A DNA stretch of 64,000 nucleotides from Betaproteobacteria bacterium (lineage in GTDB: Bacteria; Pseudomonadota; Gammaproteobacteria; Burkholderiales; SG8-41). The position numbers and the translations under genes are program-made. The stretch lies in the NCBI GenBank assembly GCA_028291945.1, contig JAQGNH010000389.1:1-64000 (forward strand). The letters are read 5' to 3'. Below the pieces are notes generated by a model. The model did no database searches. It saw nothing but the letters and a program-made list of their open reading frames with translations, and was not told where the DNA came from. Positions 7,718-16,186 of the stretch are shown here, piece by piece. Position 1 is the first letter of the stretch. Each line of letters opens with the position of its first letter.

Positions 7718-8686
7718 ATGAATATGAAGTTGCAATTCGTCTGCGCAGTGCTCGTCGCAATCACCGCCACCGCAGTGCCGGCCGCGGAATGGGCGCCGAA
7801 AAGGCCGGTGCGGATGATCGTGCCGTTCCCGCCGGGCGGGGCGGTCGATTCGGTCGCACGCATCGTCGCCGTCGGGCTGCCAGAACGGCTCGGGCAACAG
7901 GTGGTCGTCGACAACCGCGGCGGCGCCAACGCCATCATCGGAACGGAGCTCACGGCCCGGGCGGTGCCCGATGGCCACACGATATTGATTGTGCCCGCCG
8001 GACACGCGATCACGCCTTCAGTGACGCGTAAGCTGCCCTATGACAGCGTCAAGGACTTCGCGTCCATCGGACTGATCGGAAACGGCGCATACGTGCTGGT
8101 GGTGGGGCCGTCGTTGCCGGTGAAGACCATTAACGACTTCGTCGCGCTCGCCAAGGCGCGCCCCGGGCAGTTGAACTACGCGTCCACCGGTCACGGCAAT
8201 GCCACGCACCTCGCGGGCGAGCTTTTCAAGGTGCTCGCGGGCATCGACATGGTGGGCGTGAATTACAAAGGCGGCGGGCCGGCGATGGTCGACGTGATGG
8301 GCGGCCACGTCTCGGCGTTTTTCTCGGGCGTATCGTCCGGGACTCCACATATCAAGGCCGGCAAGCTGCGTGCGCTCGGTGTGACGACCGCGCGCCGAAG
8401 TGCCGCGCTGCCCGATGTGCCGACCATCGCGGAAGCGGGGGTTCCCGGCTACGAAGTCGACGGTTGGTACGGTCTGCTCGCGCCCGCATTGACGCCACCC
8501 GCCGTAATCGCGCGGTTCAATCGCGAGCTCACGCAATTGCTCGCGACGACCGACATGAAAGAGCGCCTCCTCAACGTCGGCATCGATGCGCACGCGTCGA
8601 CCCCGGCCGAATTCCGCGACCGTATCGCGCGCGACATCACGCGCTGGGCGGAGGTGGTGAAGAAGGCGAAGATTCCGGTGGAATAG
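7718..8686 (+). CDS. Bug/TctC-family periplasmic solute-binding protein
   Basis: The start was moved to the ATG at 7718 because it gives a clean signal peptide (MNMKLQFVCAVLVAITATAV, cleaved near PAAEW), whereas the 30 upstream track residues are not signal-like. The mature domain has MIVPFPPGG, DNRGGANAIIG, VPDGHTIL, KLPYDSVKDF and NYKGGGPAMVDV, and ends WAEVVKKAKIPVE. It precedes a second Bug gene on the same strand by 109 bases, so the two may be co-transcribed. Confidence 0.9.
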   Translation: MNMKLQFVCAVLVAITATAVPAAEWAPKRPVRMIVPFPPGGAVDSVARIVAVGLPERLGQQVVVDNRGGANAIIGTELTARAVPDGHTILIVPAGHAITPSVTRKLPYDSVKDFASIGLIGNGAYVLVVGPSLPVKTINDFVALAKARPGQLNYASTGHGNATHLAGELFKVLAGIDMVGVNYKGGGPAMVDVMGGHVSAFFSGVSSGTPHIKAGKLRALGVTTARRSAALPDVPTIAEAGVPGYEVDGWYGLLAPALTPPAVIARFNRELTQLLATTDMKERLLNVGIDAHASTPAEFRDRIARDITRWAEVVKKAKIPVE

Positions 8687-8795
8687 GCGGCCTCATTTGA
8701 GACGTTTTTGAGATAGGTTCTAGCCTAGTGATAAAAACGATAAGACAGACGCGCGGCCAGCGATTGCATTAAGAATACGACGCTCGGAGGAATGC

Positions 8796-9761
8796 ATGTC
8801 GATTTGCAAACTCGTTGTCGCGGCGATGCTTCTCGCCTCCAGTGTGTCCGCATATGCACAGACGTACCCTACCCGTGCAGTGCGCGTGATCGTGCCGTTT
8901 CCTCCCGGCGGCAGCACCGATATTCTGGCGCGCGCAATCGGACAGAAGCTTTCCGAGACGTGGCAGCAGCAGGTCATCATCGATAACCGGCCGGGAGCGG
9001 GCGGCATCATCGGCACCGAGCTTGGCGCGCGTGCGCCGCGCGACGGCTACACGCTGCTGATGGGATCCGGTGCACCGCTGACCATCATCCCAAGTCTGTA
9101 CGAGAAGCTGCCGTACGACGCGCAGAAGGACTTCGCGCCGATCACCGTCGTTGCGACGGTCCCGAACGTGCTGGCGCTGCACCCTTCAGTGCCGGCGAAG
9201 ACGGTCAAAGAGCTCATCGCGCTCGCGAAGGCGAGGCGCGGCGCGCTGACCTTCTCCTCTAACGGCTCCGGGGCGCCTGGCCATCTCGCGGGCGAGCTGT
9301 TCAAGTCCATGACCGGAGTCGACATGCTTCACGTGCCGTACAAGGGCAGTGCACCGGCGACGACCGCGGTGGTGTCCGGCGAGGTTGCCATGACGTTCAC
9401 GACGACTCCGCCGGTGTTGCCGCACGCGAAGTCCGGAAGGATCCGGATCATCGCCGTCACGACGTCGCGGCGCATTGCGCAACTGCCTGACGTACCCACC
9501 ATCGCGGAATCCGGACTCCCGGGTTACGAGGCGATCTCCTGGTTCGGCCTGGTCGCTCCGGCCGGCGTGCCCGCAGCGATAATCGCCAAGATCAACGCCG
9601 ATGCAGTGGCCATTCTCAAGACCCGGGAAATGGAAGAACGCTTGACCGACCAGGGCGCGCAGCCGATGCCCATGACGCCGGATCAGCTCGCGGCCTGGAT
9701 CAGGAGCGAAACCGTGAAGTGGGCGAAGATCGTGAAGCTCTCCGGCGCAAAACCGGAGTGA
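8796..9761 (+). CDS. Bug/TctC-family periplasmic solute-binding protein
   Basis: GGAGG lies 6 bases before the ATG. The 321-residue protein has a signal peptide ending AYAQ, then YPTRAVRVIVPFPPGGSTDI, DNRPGAGGIIG, KLPYDAQKDFAP, HLAGELFKSMTG and PYKGSAPAT, all canonical. It follows the Bug gene at 7718 in the same direction but is clearly diverged from it, so this is not a recent tandem copy. It is convergent with the cytochrome c gene at 9870. Confidence 0.92.
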   Translation: MSICKLVVAAMLLASSVSAYAQTYPTRAVRVIVPFPPGGSTDILARAIGQKLSETWQQQVIIDNRPGAGGIIGTELGARAPRDGYTLLMGSGAPLTIIPSLYEKLPYDAQKDFAPITVVATVPNVLALHPSVPAKTVKELIALAKARRGALTFSSNGSGAPGHLAGELFKSMTGVDMLHVPYKGSAPATTAVVSGEVAMTFTTTPPVLPHAKSGRIRIIAVTTSRRIAQLPDVPTIAESGLPGYEAISWFGLVAPAGVPAAIIAKINADAVAILKTREMEERLTDQGAQPMPMTPDQLAAWIRSETVKWAKIVKLSGAKPE

Positions 9762-9869
9762 GCGTCGCGCTCGTCGCTTATTCTGGGAGCGCGTTCAACT
9801 TTGCCGATCACCGGCGAGCTAAAGGGAATACGAGGGAATACGGGGTCTGAGGTTTCCCGCTATAGCGAT

Positions 9870-10871
9870 TCACGGTGTCAGAGACGCCACATAGGACGCG
9901 AGCGAAATCATGTCGTCCTCGGAGAGCTTTTCCACGGCGGGTTTCATCAGTGCGCTGCTTGCTCCTGCTCGTGCGCCATGCTTGTAGTCATAGAGCTGGC
10001 GCACGATGTAGGTCGGCGATCGACCGGCTATGCCCGGTGTTGGGCCAACGCCTTTGAGGTCGGCACCATGGCACGTGGCGCACTGAACGGTCGTTCCACC
10101 GCCGCCGCTCTTGGCTAGAGCTTCACCCTTCGCGATGCTGCCGACCGGTACATAAGCCGTGAATTGCGATCGAGTGTCGCGAAGCTCGAATTGCTTTACA
10201 TCATCCGGTACTTCGATGATGCGCCGGCCGAGCGGTTCGGTGCCGCCTTCCGCCTGTTTGACGAAAAATAAGCGAGCGATGTAAGTCTTCGGGACAGTAT
10301 CGGTTTCGACGACTTTGATAATCCGTTTTGGCTTTAACGCCGAAAAGTATGCGGCGGCGGCTTGCACTTCAGCGTCAGTGATGGCCTTGGCGGACGCCGT
10401 CATGAGCTGAACCGAGGCTCTTTGCGGGCCCGAAGACTTCCTTGCGCCACTCTTGTAGTCGGCCATTTGCTGCACAAAATATTCGACGGACAAACCGGCC
10501 AGGCTTGAATTTTCGGGACCGCCGGTGCCTTCTGCGCGGTGACAAGAGCCGCAGGCCCGCACATCGGGCTTCCTGCCGCGCGCAACGACGTCGGGCATGG
10601 CCGGATGGTCTTCTTCATGCCAGCTTGGCGAAAAGAAAAGGTCGCGTACCTGCACCCAGCTAAACGCGGCCGTGCTGCCCGGCAGACGTTGAGGCACATT
10701 ATCGGCGGACGCGACCTGGAAATCCGGATCCCACGCATAGGCCCAGGTGGGATATGTTGCCGGCGCGAGCGGCACGGCTGCGCCGCTTCCAGTCTGCGCA
10801 ATCGCGACCGCTACGAATGCAAAGATGACCGAAAGGCCCAGTCCGAAAACAGGAATCCAAGAATCACGCAT
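9870..10871 (-). CDS. Exported diheme c-type cytochrome
   Basis: From the ATG at 10871 (AAAGGAAAA upstream; the track's earlier start is less likely) the protein has about 333 residues. It has a signal peptide (WIPVFGLGLSVIFAFVAVAIAQ) and two CxxCH heme sites, CGSCHRAEG and CATCHGADL. Each is followed by a similar segment (SVEYFVQQMADYKSGAR and TYIVRQLYDYKHGAR). This duplicated layout resembles cytochrome c4-like or c553-like electron carriers. A stretch of about 90 residues between the domains (KQFELRDTRSQFTAYVPVGS) resembles the linker of related diheme proteins. It presumably shuttles electrons from a periplasmic dehydrogenase; none is adjacent. Confidence 0.85.
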   Translation of the reverse strand: MRDSWIPVFGLGLSVIFAFVAVAIAQTGSGAAVPLAPATYPTWAYAWDPDFQVASADNVPQRLPGSTAAFSWVQVRDLFFSPSWHEEDHPAMPDVVARGRKPDVRACGSCHRAEGTGGPENSSLAGLSVEYFVQQMADYKSGARKSSGPQRASVQLMTASAKAITDAEVQAAAAYFSALKPKRIIKVVETDTVPKTYIARLFFVKQAEGGTEPLGRRIIEVPDDVKQFELRDTRSQFTAYVPVGSIAKGEALAKSGGGGTTVQCATCHGADLKGVGPTPGIAGRSPTYIVRQLYDYKHGARAGASSALMKPAVEKLSEDDMISLASYVASLTP

Positions 10872-11181
10872 GTGTTTTCCTTTCGGTTCGATTCGACAGC
10901 TCAGTCCCATGTTCGGGACGCGCCCACTGCGAGAACTCTAGACGTGTCCAACGCCGCTCGGAAGAACATCAACCCACGATCCCCGAGTGCCAGCGAGCCC
11001 GTGTAGATCGTATCGCGAACGGCCCAAGCGGGATAGCGAGCATACAGAAGCCTTTGAGCGCGATGGCCCGCACGACTGGAGCGGCGTGTGGCAACATCGC
11101 ACCCGCACTGCGCTGTTGCACTGGGATGTCGCAGCGTCTTGTTGTCGATGCTCAGAAAAAGAATAGGACACGCGAGCTCGT
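10872..11181. other. Intergenic region between divergent cytochrome and MFS genes
   Basis: About 310 bases between two divergent genes, so both promoters should be here. A minus-strand ORF in the track (10901-11272) overlaps the MFS start and has no recognisable family features. I see no supported gene. Confidence 0.4.
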
Positions 11182-12417
11182 ATGACTGGAGGATTCCTCG
11201 TCCGGCTAAGCCGGATGCATCAGTTTGCCGCCCTTCGCCATCGTGGGTTCCGTCTACTTTGGATAGCCACACTTCTTTCCGCCACGGCGCGTTGGGCCGA
11301 TATGGTGGTGATCGGTTGGCTCACTCTGGAGCTGACGGATTCCCCTCTGATGGTCGGCATTGTGGCCGCTAGCAAGATGGCCGGCTATCTGGCAGCGCCG
11401 TTCATGGGTGTAGTCGCGGACCGCATGGACAAGCGCCTGCTGCTGATCATCGCAGCAGTGGTGAACGTAGCGGTGTCGGCCCTCATGCTGCTTCTTTTTG
11501 GTTTGGGCTCACTCGCCCTCTGGCATGTCATCGCGCTGGCCCTGGTGAGCAGCCTGACCTGGGCTTTGGACAACCCTACCCGTCAGGCCTTCGTGCCAGA
11601 CCTTGTGGACAGGGAGCAACTGACGAATGCGATCGCCCTGAATGCGCTGGCCATAGAGGTCACGGTGGTCGTTGGTCCGGCATTGGGCGGGATACTGATT
11701 CCGGCATTCGGCATGAGCGGCGCCTATGGGCTGATCGCGGTCATTTACCTCCTCGACCTCGTGGTGCTGTGTCTGCTGAAAGACGTGAAGCACGTTGTCT
11801 CCAGCGTTCAAGAGTCGCCGTTGAGGAGCCTGATTGGCGGTCTGCGGTATGTCTGGCACAACCAAACGGTGCTCGTGCTGCTGGTGATCGCCTGCCTCTT
11901 GAACCTGCTCGCCGCTCCATACCGGTATGCTTTCCTCCCTGTGTTTTCCCGCTACATCCTGGATGCGGGTCCGACGGGCTACGGAATGCTCACGGCCATG
12001 GCGGGGCTTGGGGCGCTCGTGGCCGGGCTGTGGGTCATCTCCCTCGGCAACTTCAAGCGCAAGGGAAGGCTGCTGGTGTGGACCAGTCTCGCCTGGCCGG
12101 CCTCGCTGCTGCTGTTTGCCGTCTCGACATCGTATTCCCTTTCGCTGGCACTCGTGTTCGTGGCCGGGCTGACGCAGGCCATCGCCTGGACCGTGATCGC
12201 CACGTTGATATTGAGCAGTACGGATCAGCACATGCGCGGCCGTGTGATGGGACTTCGCGCGGGCGTGGTGACCAGCTTACCCATTGGAAATTTGCTGGCA
12301 GGGGCAGCAGCGGAGCGCTTTGGTCCTGCATTGGCGCAGGGTGCTTACGGTGCTATTGCCATACTCGTGATGCTGGGCATCGTCGTGCTGGTTCCGAGCC
12401 TGCACAGATCAGACTGA
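11182..12417 (+). CDS. MFS transporter of the EntS/MFS_3 exporter type
   Basis: A 411-residue integral membrane protein with about twelve hydrophobic segments. The N-terminal half has FRLLWIATLLSATARWADMV and the MFS motif-A loop GVVADRMDKRLLLI. TWALDNPTRQAFVPDLV, characteristic of EntS-like drug or siderophore exporters, follows, then NAIALNALAIEVTVVVGPALGG. The second half has a weaker motif-A copy. It probably exports a small hydrophobic molecule by proton antiport. No siderophore genes are adjacent, so the substrate is open. Confidence 0.85.
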   Translation: MTGGFLVRLSRMHQFAALRHRGFRLLWIATLLSATARWADMVVIGWLTLELTDSPLMVGIVAASKMAGYLAAPFMGVVADRMDKRLLLIIAAVVNVAVSALMLLLFGLGSLALWHVIALALVSSLTWALDNPTRQAFVPDLVDREQLTNAIALNALAIEVTVVVGPALGGILIPAFGMSGAYGLIAVIYLLDLVVLCLLKDVKHVVSSVQESPLRSLIGGLRYVWHNQTVLVLLVIACLLNLLAAPYRYAFLPVFSRYILDAGPTGYGMLTAMAGLGALVAGLWVISLGNFKRKGRLLVWTSLAWPASLLLFAVSTSYSLSLALVFVAGLTQAIAWTVIATLILSSTDQHMRGRVMGLRAGVVTSLPIGNLLAGAAAERFGPALAQGAYGAIAILVMLGIVVLVPSLHRSD

Positions 12418-12634
12418 GATCGCGCTGATCGCGCGCGCTGTTGCCGAGGAGGCGTGATAAACATTTGGGGTTAGCCGGAATTCTGCTGTTGCCGGAACGC
12501 ACGCGACGCATGGTCATTGTGCGCTCCGCGTCAACCGTCGCGGCTTCTCCTTTCAGCATTCGGTCGCTATAGTTCGCAAGCGCACTGCGGTACGCGCAAA
12601 GTCAACGTCGGGCTCACCTCGGAGAAAAACAGGC

Positions 12635-13600
12635 GTGAATCTCAGATCCGCGTGCTCGTTCCTGATCGTGGTGGCGTGTGCTGCTTCCTTCGCATGCGCA
12701 CAATCGTTCCCGAGTAAACCGATGCGTCTCGTGATCGGCTCGTTTGCGGGCGGCGGGAGCGATCTCGCGGGACGCGTCATCGCTCAGAAAATGTCCGAGA
12801 ATCTGCGGCAGCAAGTCATCGTGGATAACCGCGGAGGTGCCAACGGAATCATCGGGATGGACCTCGTCGCCAAGTCAGCGCCTGACGGTTACACCTTGTA
12901 CATGGGCACCGCGGGCCACATCAGTGTCAATCCCGTGCTTCAGTCGAAGCTTCCGTTCAACGTGGAGCGCGACTTCACGCCTCTCACTCAGGTCGTATCG
13001 CTGCCGTTTCTTCTCTATCTTTATCCCTCGCTCCCGATCAAGACGGTTTCCGATCTCATCAATTACGCGAAGGCGAATCCCGGCACACTCACGTGGTCAT
13101 CCAGTGGCGATGGCGGTCTGCCGCATCTCGCAGGCGAGCTGGTAAGACTCGCGAGCGGCATCGACACACGTCGCATTCCGTACAAGGGCAGCGCACCTGC
13201 TTTCAACGATTTGTTGGGCGGTCGGGTGCAATACTGTATCGAGGCCGTGTCGATCGGCCTGCAGCACGTCAAGTCCGGCCGATTGGTTGCGTTGGCTACG
13301 ACGGGTCCTGAACGACTGACGATACTGCCGAGCGTTCCGACGTTGAGCGAAACGCTTCCCGGCGTGGAAGTCGTCAACTGGTACGGCGCACTGTTGCCGC
13401 GGGGGACTCCTGGCGAGATCGTAAAGCGCCTCCACGCTGAGATCCTGAAGGCCCTCAACAGCCCGGATGTTCGGGAGAAGCTCGCAGCGAATGGCTTCGA
13501 TCCCGGCGGTAGCACTCCCGAACAGTTCGGCGCATTCAGGAAGGCCGAAGAGCGGCGATGGGCGCAGGTCATCAAGCAAGCCGGCATCGCCCCGCAATGA
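12635..13600 (+). CDS. Bug/TctC-family periplasmic solute-binding protein
   Basis: It starts at GTG with a GGAG-containing leader. The signal peptide (NLRSACSFLIVVACAASFAC) ends at AQ before SFPSKPMRLVIGSFAGGGSD. Other family motifs are DNRGGANGIIG, SAPDGYTLYMG, KLPFNVERDFTP, LPHLAGELVRLASG and PYKGSAPAF. The FAGGGSD loop differs from the usual PFPPGG, so ligand contacts may differ. The next gene downstream on the same strand is the VOC protein at 13676. Confidence 0.9.
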   Translation: MNLRSACSFLIVVACAASFACAQSFPSKPMRLVIGSFAGGGSDLAGRVIAQKMSENLRQQVIVDNRGGANGIIGMDLVAKSAPDGYTLYMGTAGHISVNPVLQSKLPFNVERDFTPLTQVVSLPFLLYLYPSLPIKTVSDLINYAKANPGTLTWSSSGDGGLPHLAGELVRLASGIDTRRIPYKGSAPAFNDLLGGRVQYCIEAVSIGLQHVKSGRLVALATTGPERLTILPSVPTLSETLPGVEVVNWYGALLPRGTPGEIVKRLHAEILKALNSPDVREKLAANGFDPGGSTPEQFGAFRKAEERRWAQVIKQAGIAPQ

Positions 13601-13675
13601 TTCGCAGGTTGCACGGCGCTCGCTTATCTCCTATTTTCCATGATGATGTAGTGCTCACCACAAAGGAGTATGACC

Positions 13676-14092
13676 ATGGCACGTATTCAGCACCTCGCGA
13701 TCGCCAGTAGCGATCCCTTCAAGCAGGCGGAGTTCTACAAACGCGTTTTCGGTTTCGAGGAAGTAAGACGGCTCGACAATCCTCGAGCGAAGGGCGTGGT
13801 GCTGACCGACGGTCACCTGAATATCTCGGTGCTGCAATTCCAGCAGGACCAGCTCGATCACGGTCTCGACTTCACCGGCCTGCATCACTTCGGCGTCTAT
13901 GTCGAAGATCTTGAAGGCACCGCGAAGAAATGCGTGCAGAACGGGTGCGTCCACTACTCGGAGCTGCCGGAAGCTCCTGACGAAAAGGCCAAGAACTACC
14001 GGTCGAAGCGGTCAGACAAATTCAAAGGCCCGGAAAACGCGCTATTCGACATCGCCGACGAACCGTGGGTCGGTACGGCGCCGGTGAAGTAG
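13676..14092 (+). CDS. VOC-superfamily (glyoxalase/dioxygenase fold) protein
   Basis: The ATG at 13676 has AAAGGAGT 7 bases upstream, better than the track ATG at 13670. The 138-residue protein has the betaalphabetabetabeta motif twice. IQHLAIASSDPFKQAEFYKR contains the first metal-ligand His, and LHHFGVYVEDLEGTAKKC contains the second-half His. Family members are metal-dependent lyases, dioxygenases or isomerases of small molecules. It lies 75 bases after a Bug gene, so it may act on the imported compound. The reaction cannot be deduced. Confidence 0.8.
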   Translation: MARIQHLAIASSDPFKQAEFYKRVFGFEEVRRLDNPRAKGVVLTDGHLNISVLQFQQDQLDHGLDFTGLHHFGVYVEDLEGTAKKCVQNGCVHYSELPEAPDEKAKNYRSKRSDKFKGPENALFDIADEPWVGTAPVK

Positions 14093-14309
14093 AGCTCACA
14101 CCATTTCAGCGATGCGCGTCAGAGCGATCAGATCGTGCCGTCGAGCAGCTCATGTGATCCGAATTACGTCCTCTGACTGGTTGTCATGTTACCGGAAGGT
14201 AGCGAGGCGGCGGCGTAAAGGAAAATGGCTAGAATGAGCTACCTTTATATATAGCGTGCGGCGGCAGACCCGTTCGTCTTTTGACTATGTCACGACGGAT
14301 ACTCACAAC

Positions 14310-15020
14310 ATGACTCACCACTTTGGCGTTCTCATCCCGTCGACCAACACCACGGTCGAGGCTGAGCTCGCGCGTTTGCCGCAGGAATATCAGGCGCATT
14401 TCGCAAGGCTGCTGACGAGCACCCCGGGACATCCGTTCGCACCGAGCCGGGTCGAGGACATCGACTATCAGTCGAAGCTGCTTGGCACCGCCAAGGTCGA
14501 GATGGTGGTGTTGATCCAGACTTCGGCGAGCCTGTTCACTGATGATTACGACGAAGTCACCACGCCGCGTATGAGCGCCGCCGCCGGAGGCGTGCCGGTG
14601 ATTACGTCCGCCCACGCGATGGTACGCGCGCTGCGCGCGCTCGGTGCAAAGCGCATTGGGCTCGTCTCGCCGTACTCGGAGGAGGTCAACGCGTTGGCGC
14701 GCCGCTATTTCTCCGGCCAGCACGGACTCGAGATCGCGGTGCTCGAGGGCTTTGCAGCCCGTGATTCGTATGCAATCGGCAAGCTCGGACCCGAAAATGC
14801 GCGCGATGCTTTCGCCCGAATCGATCGGCCGGAGATCGACGCGTTCGCGGTCCCTGGCGCCAATTTCCCGACGATGGCCTCGATTGCCGCGTGGGAGCGC
14901 GAGTTCAAGAAGCCCGTGGTGAGCTCCACGCAAGCGGCGATGTGGGCGGTGGCGCGCCAGCTCGGAGGCGAGCGCATTGCGGGCTTCGGCCGCTTGCTCG
15001 AGCAGATGCCGGCCGGCTGA
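14310..15020 (+). CDS. Asp/Glu racemase-superfamily protein (maleate isomerase/AMDase-like) lacking the usual cysteines
   Basis: The start at 14310 (MTHHFGVLIPSTNTTVE) is the natural N-terminus of this family; the track start adds 18 unrelated residues. The 236-residue protein resembles maleate cis-trans isomerase and arylmalonate decarboxylase, including SAHAMVRALRALGAKRIGLV and KPVVSSTQAAMWA. At the two catalytic positions it reads LIQTSASLF (Cys or Gly expected before TS) and VPGANFPTM (Cys expected in the SCT/SCG position). Both cysteines of the proton-transfer pair therefore seem absent, so it may be a non-classical enzyme. The cupin gene follows 14 bases later. Confidence 0.75.
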   Translation: MTHHFGVLIPSTNTTVEAELARLPQEYQAHFARLLTSTPGHPFAPSRVEDIDYQSKLLGTAKVEMVVLIQTSASLFTDDYDEVTTPRMSAAAGGVPVITSAHAMVRALRALGAKRIGLVSPYSEEVNALARRYFSGQHGLEIAVLEGFAARDSYAIGKLGPENARDAFARIDRPEIDAFAVPGANFPTMASIAAWEREFKKPVVSSTQAAMWAVARQLGGERIAGFGRLLEQMPAG

Positions 15021-15034
15021 CAGCGTTCCGACCT

Positions 15035-15598
15035 ATGACGATAAAAGTGCACGACTTAGTAGCGCTCTGTGCGAAGGCGGCGGAGTCCGCGAACCCGATG
15101 TCCGCGGTGCGTGCGGTCGTGGAAAGCCTTCGCGGCGACATCGAGGCAATCGAGCGTGCGCTGGATTATGTATCGGGCACCGGCGGCAATGCGGGACAGG
15201 TGTTCTACCGCTCACCTGCGGTGTCGATGTTCAAGGTGTGCTTTCCGAACGGCCGGCGCACGCCGCCGCACGATCATGGGACGTGGGCGACGATCCTGCT
15301 GCTATCCGGAGGCGAGAAGAACACGCTTTACCGCAGCGAGAACGGTAAGCTGCGCAAGTCGAGCGAGGTGACGCTCGAGCCCGGCTCGATCCTGCCGATG
15401 CGCGCGGAGACGGTGCACGTGGCGGAATGCCTCGGCGACAGGCCGGCGATCGGCTTGCACGTGTACGGCGGAGACATCTTCACGCTGCCGCGCCGGATGT
15501 GGAATCCGGAGACGCTGGAGGAGCACAAGCTCGATTGGACGCTGTATGAGCGGTTTGCTCAGGTCGCTTCCAGGGCCGCGAGCGCTCCGACAATCTAA
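15035..15598 (+). CDS. Cysteine-dioxygenase-like cupin
   Basis: The start at 15035 (MTIKVHDLVALC) sits 14 bases after the racemase-fold gene; the longer track ORF overlaps that gene without support. The 187-residue protein has the cupin metal motif PPHDHGTWATILLLSGGEKN, with two His, and IGLHVYGGDIF with the third His. This is the arrangement of type I cysteine dioxygenases and related 3-His thiol dioxygenases. It probably uses Fe(II) and O2 on a small substrate. A second member lies at 36701, next to a TauD-type oxygenase. Confidence 0.75.
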   Translation: MTIKVHDLVALCAKAAESANPMSAVRAVVESLRGDIEAIERALDYVSGTGGNAGQVFYRSPAVSMFKVCFPNGRRTPPHDHGTWATILLLSGGEKNTLYRSENGKLRKSSEVTLEPGSILPMRAETVHVAECLGDRPAIGLHVYGGDIFTLPRRMWNPETLEEHKLDWTLYERFAQVASRAASAPTI

Positions 15599-15645
15599 GA
15601 GCGCGTCAATCTGGCGAACGCCCGAGTCGCATCGCGAGTCCGCCG

Positions 15646-15742
15646 AGGTACCTCCGGCGTCAATACGCCAGCACTTATCAATCCCCGGACACGCGCCGCC
15701 GCTTTCATCACGAACTTCGTGGCGAGGCGCGCGACCATTTCG
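15646..15742 (-). pseudogene. 3' remnant of a Bug/TctC gene
   Basis: The minus strand reads LATKFVMKAAARVRGLISAG then VLTPE. This matches the C-terminus of the Bug protein at 19440 (ATKFVMDQAARVRALIRDG then VLRPE), and the DNA is also alike over about 70 bases. The family stop after PE is lost and no upstream Bug sequence remains. It is a decayed fragment with no product expected. Confidence 0.7.
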
Positions 15743-15764
15743 CGTGCCAGCACTACAAGTTGAA

Positions 15765-15797
15765 GCAATAAAAAAGGCGGGCATGAGCCCGCCTTAC
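15765..15797 (-). terminator. Rho-independent terminator
   Basis: On the minus strand AAGGCGGGC-TCAT-GCCCGCCTT forms a 9-bp stem followed by TTTTTATT. It lies 18 bases beyond the stop of the small Lys-rich gene at 15815 and should terminate its transcript. Confidence 0.85.
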
Positions 15798-15814
15798 GAA
15801 TCCGGACCGGGGTA

Positions 15815-16093
15815 TTACTTCGACTTCGCTGCCTCGGGCTGGCTCTCGTTCGGCGAAGCCGGGTCCGTTGTCTTCCTGTCAGCGATCTTTTGTTTGACCT
15901 TTTTTGCGGCCCTCTTGGTCTTCACCTTGGTGTTGTGGGCCTTCTTCTTGACGTACTCCTTCGCCTGCTCAGTCTTGGTCTCGGCTTTCGGCTGGTCCGT
16001 CTTCATCTCATCTTTGGCTGGGTCGGCGGCCAGCGCGGACATGGAAGAGAATGCCAGACTTCCCGCAATCAGTGCGACAATCAGGGGCTTCAT
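15815..16093 (-). CDS. Small exported lysine-rich protein
   Basis: A 92-residue protein with a clear signal peptide (MKPLIVALIAGSLAFSSMSA, cleaved after ALA). The mature part is very rich in Lys, Ala, Glu and Asp (EYVKKKAHNTKVKTKRAAKK) with no Cys. Similar small periplasmic proteins occur in betaproteobacteria, sometimes annotated as acid-shock or histone-like. No enzyme motif is visible. A strong terminator follows, so it is a monocistronic unit. The function is unknown. Confidence 0.75.
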   Translation of the reverse strand: MKPLIVALIAGSLAFSSMSALAADPAKDEMKTDQPKAETKTEQAKEYVKKKAHNTKVKTKRAAKKVKQKIADRKTTDPASPNESQPEAAKSK

Positions 16094-16186
16094 TTGATAT
16101 CTCCGTAAAAGGTAGTTTTGTTACAAAGCTCGATCCGGACGGACCTTTACTTAAATCGTAGAGCGTTTTCTAGTCGAACAAAGAGT

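Noticed and set aside
10901-11272. 123-residue minus-strand ORF between the cytochrome and MFS genes
   Set aside because: Overlaps the MFS start and both promoters; no family features, though its composition is not impossible for a gene remnant.
15546-16097. Plus-strand ORF with several hydrophobic runs that looks like a membrane protein
   Set aside because: Antisense of the Lys-rich exported protein; Lys codons read as Phe/Leu on the other strand. The minus gene has a signal peptide and terminator.
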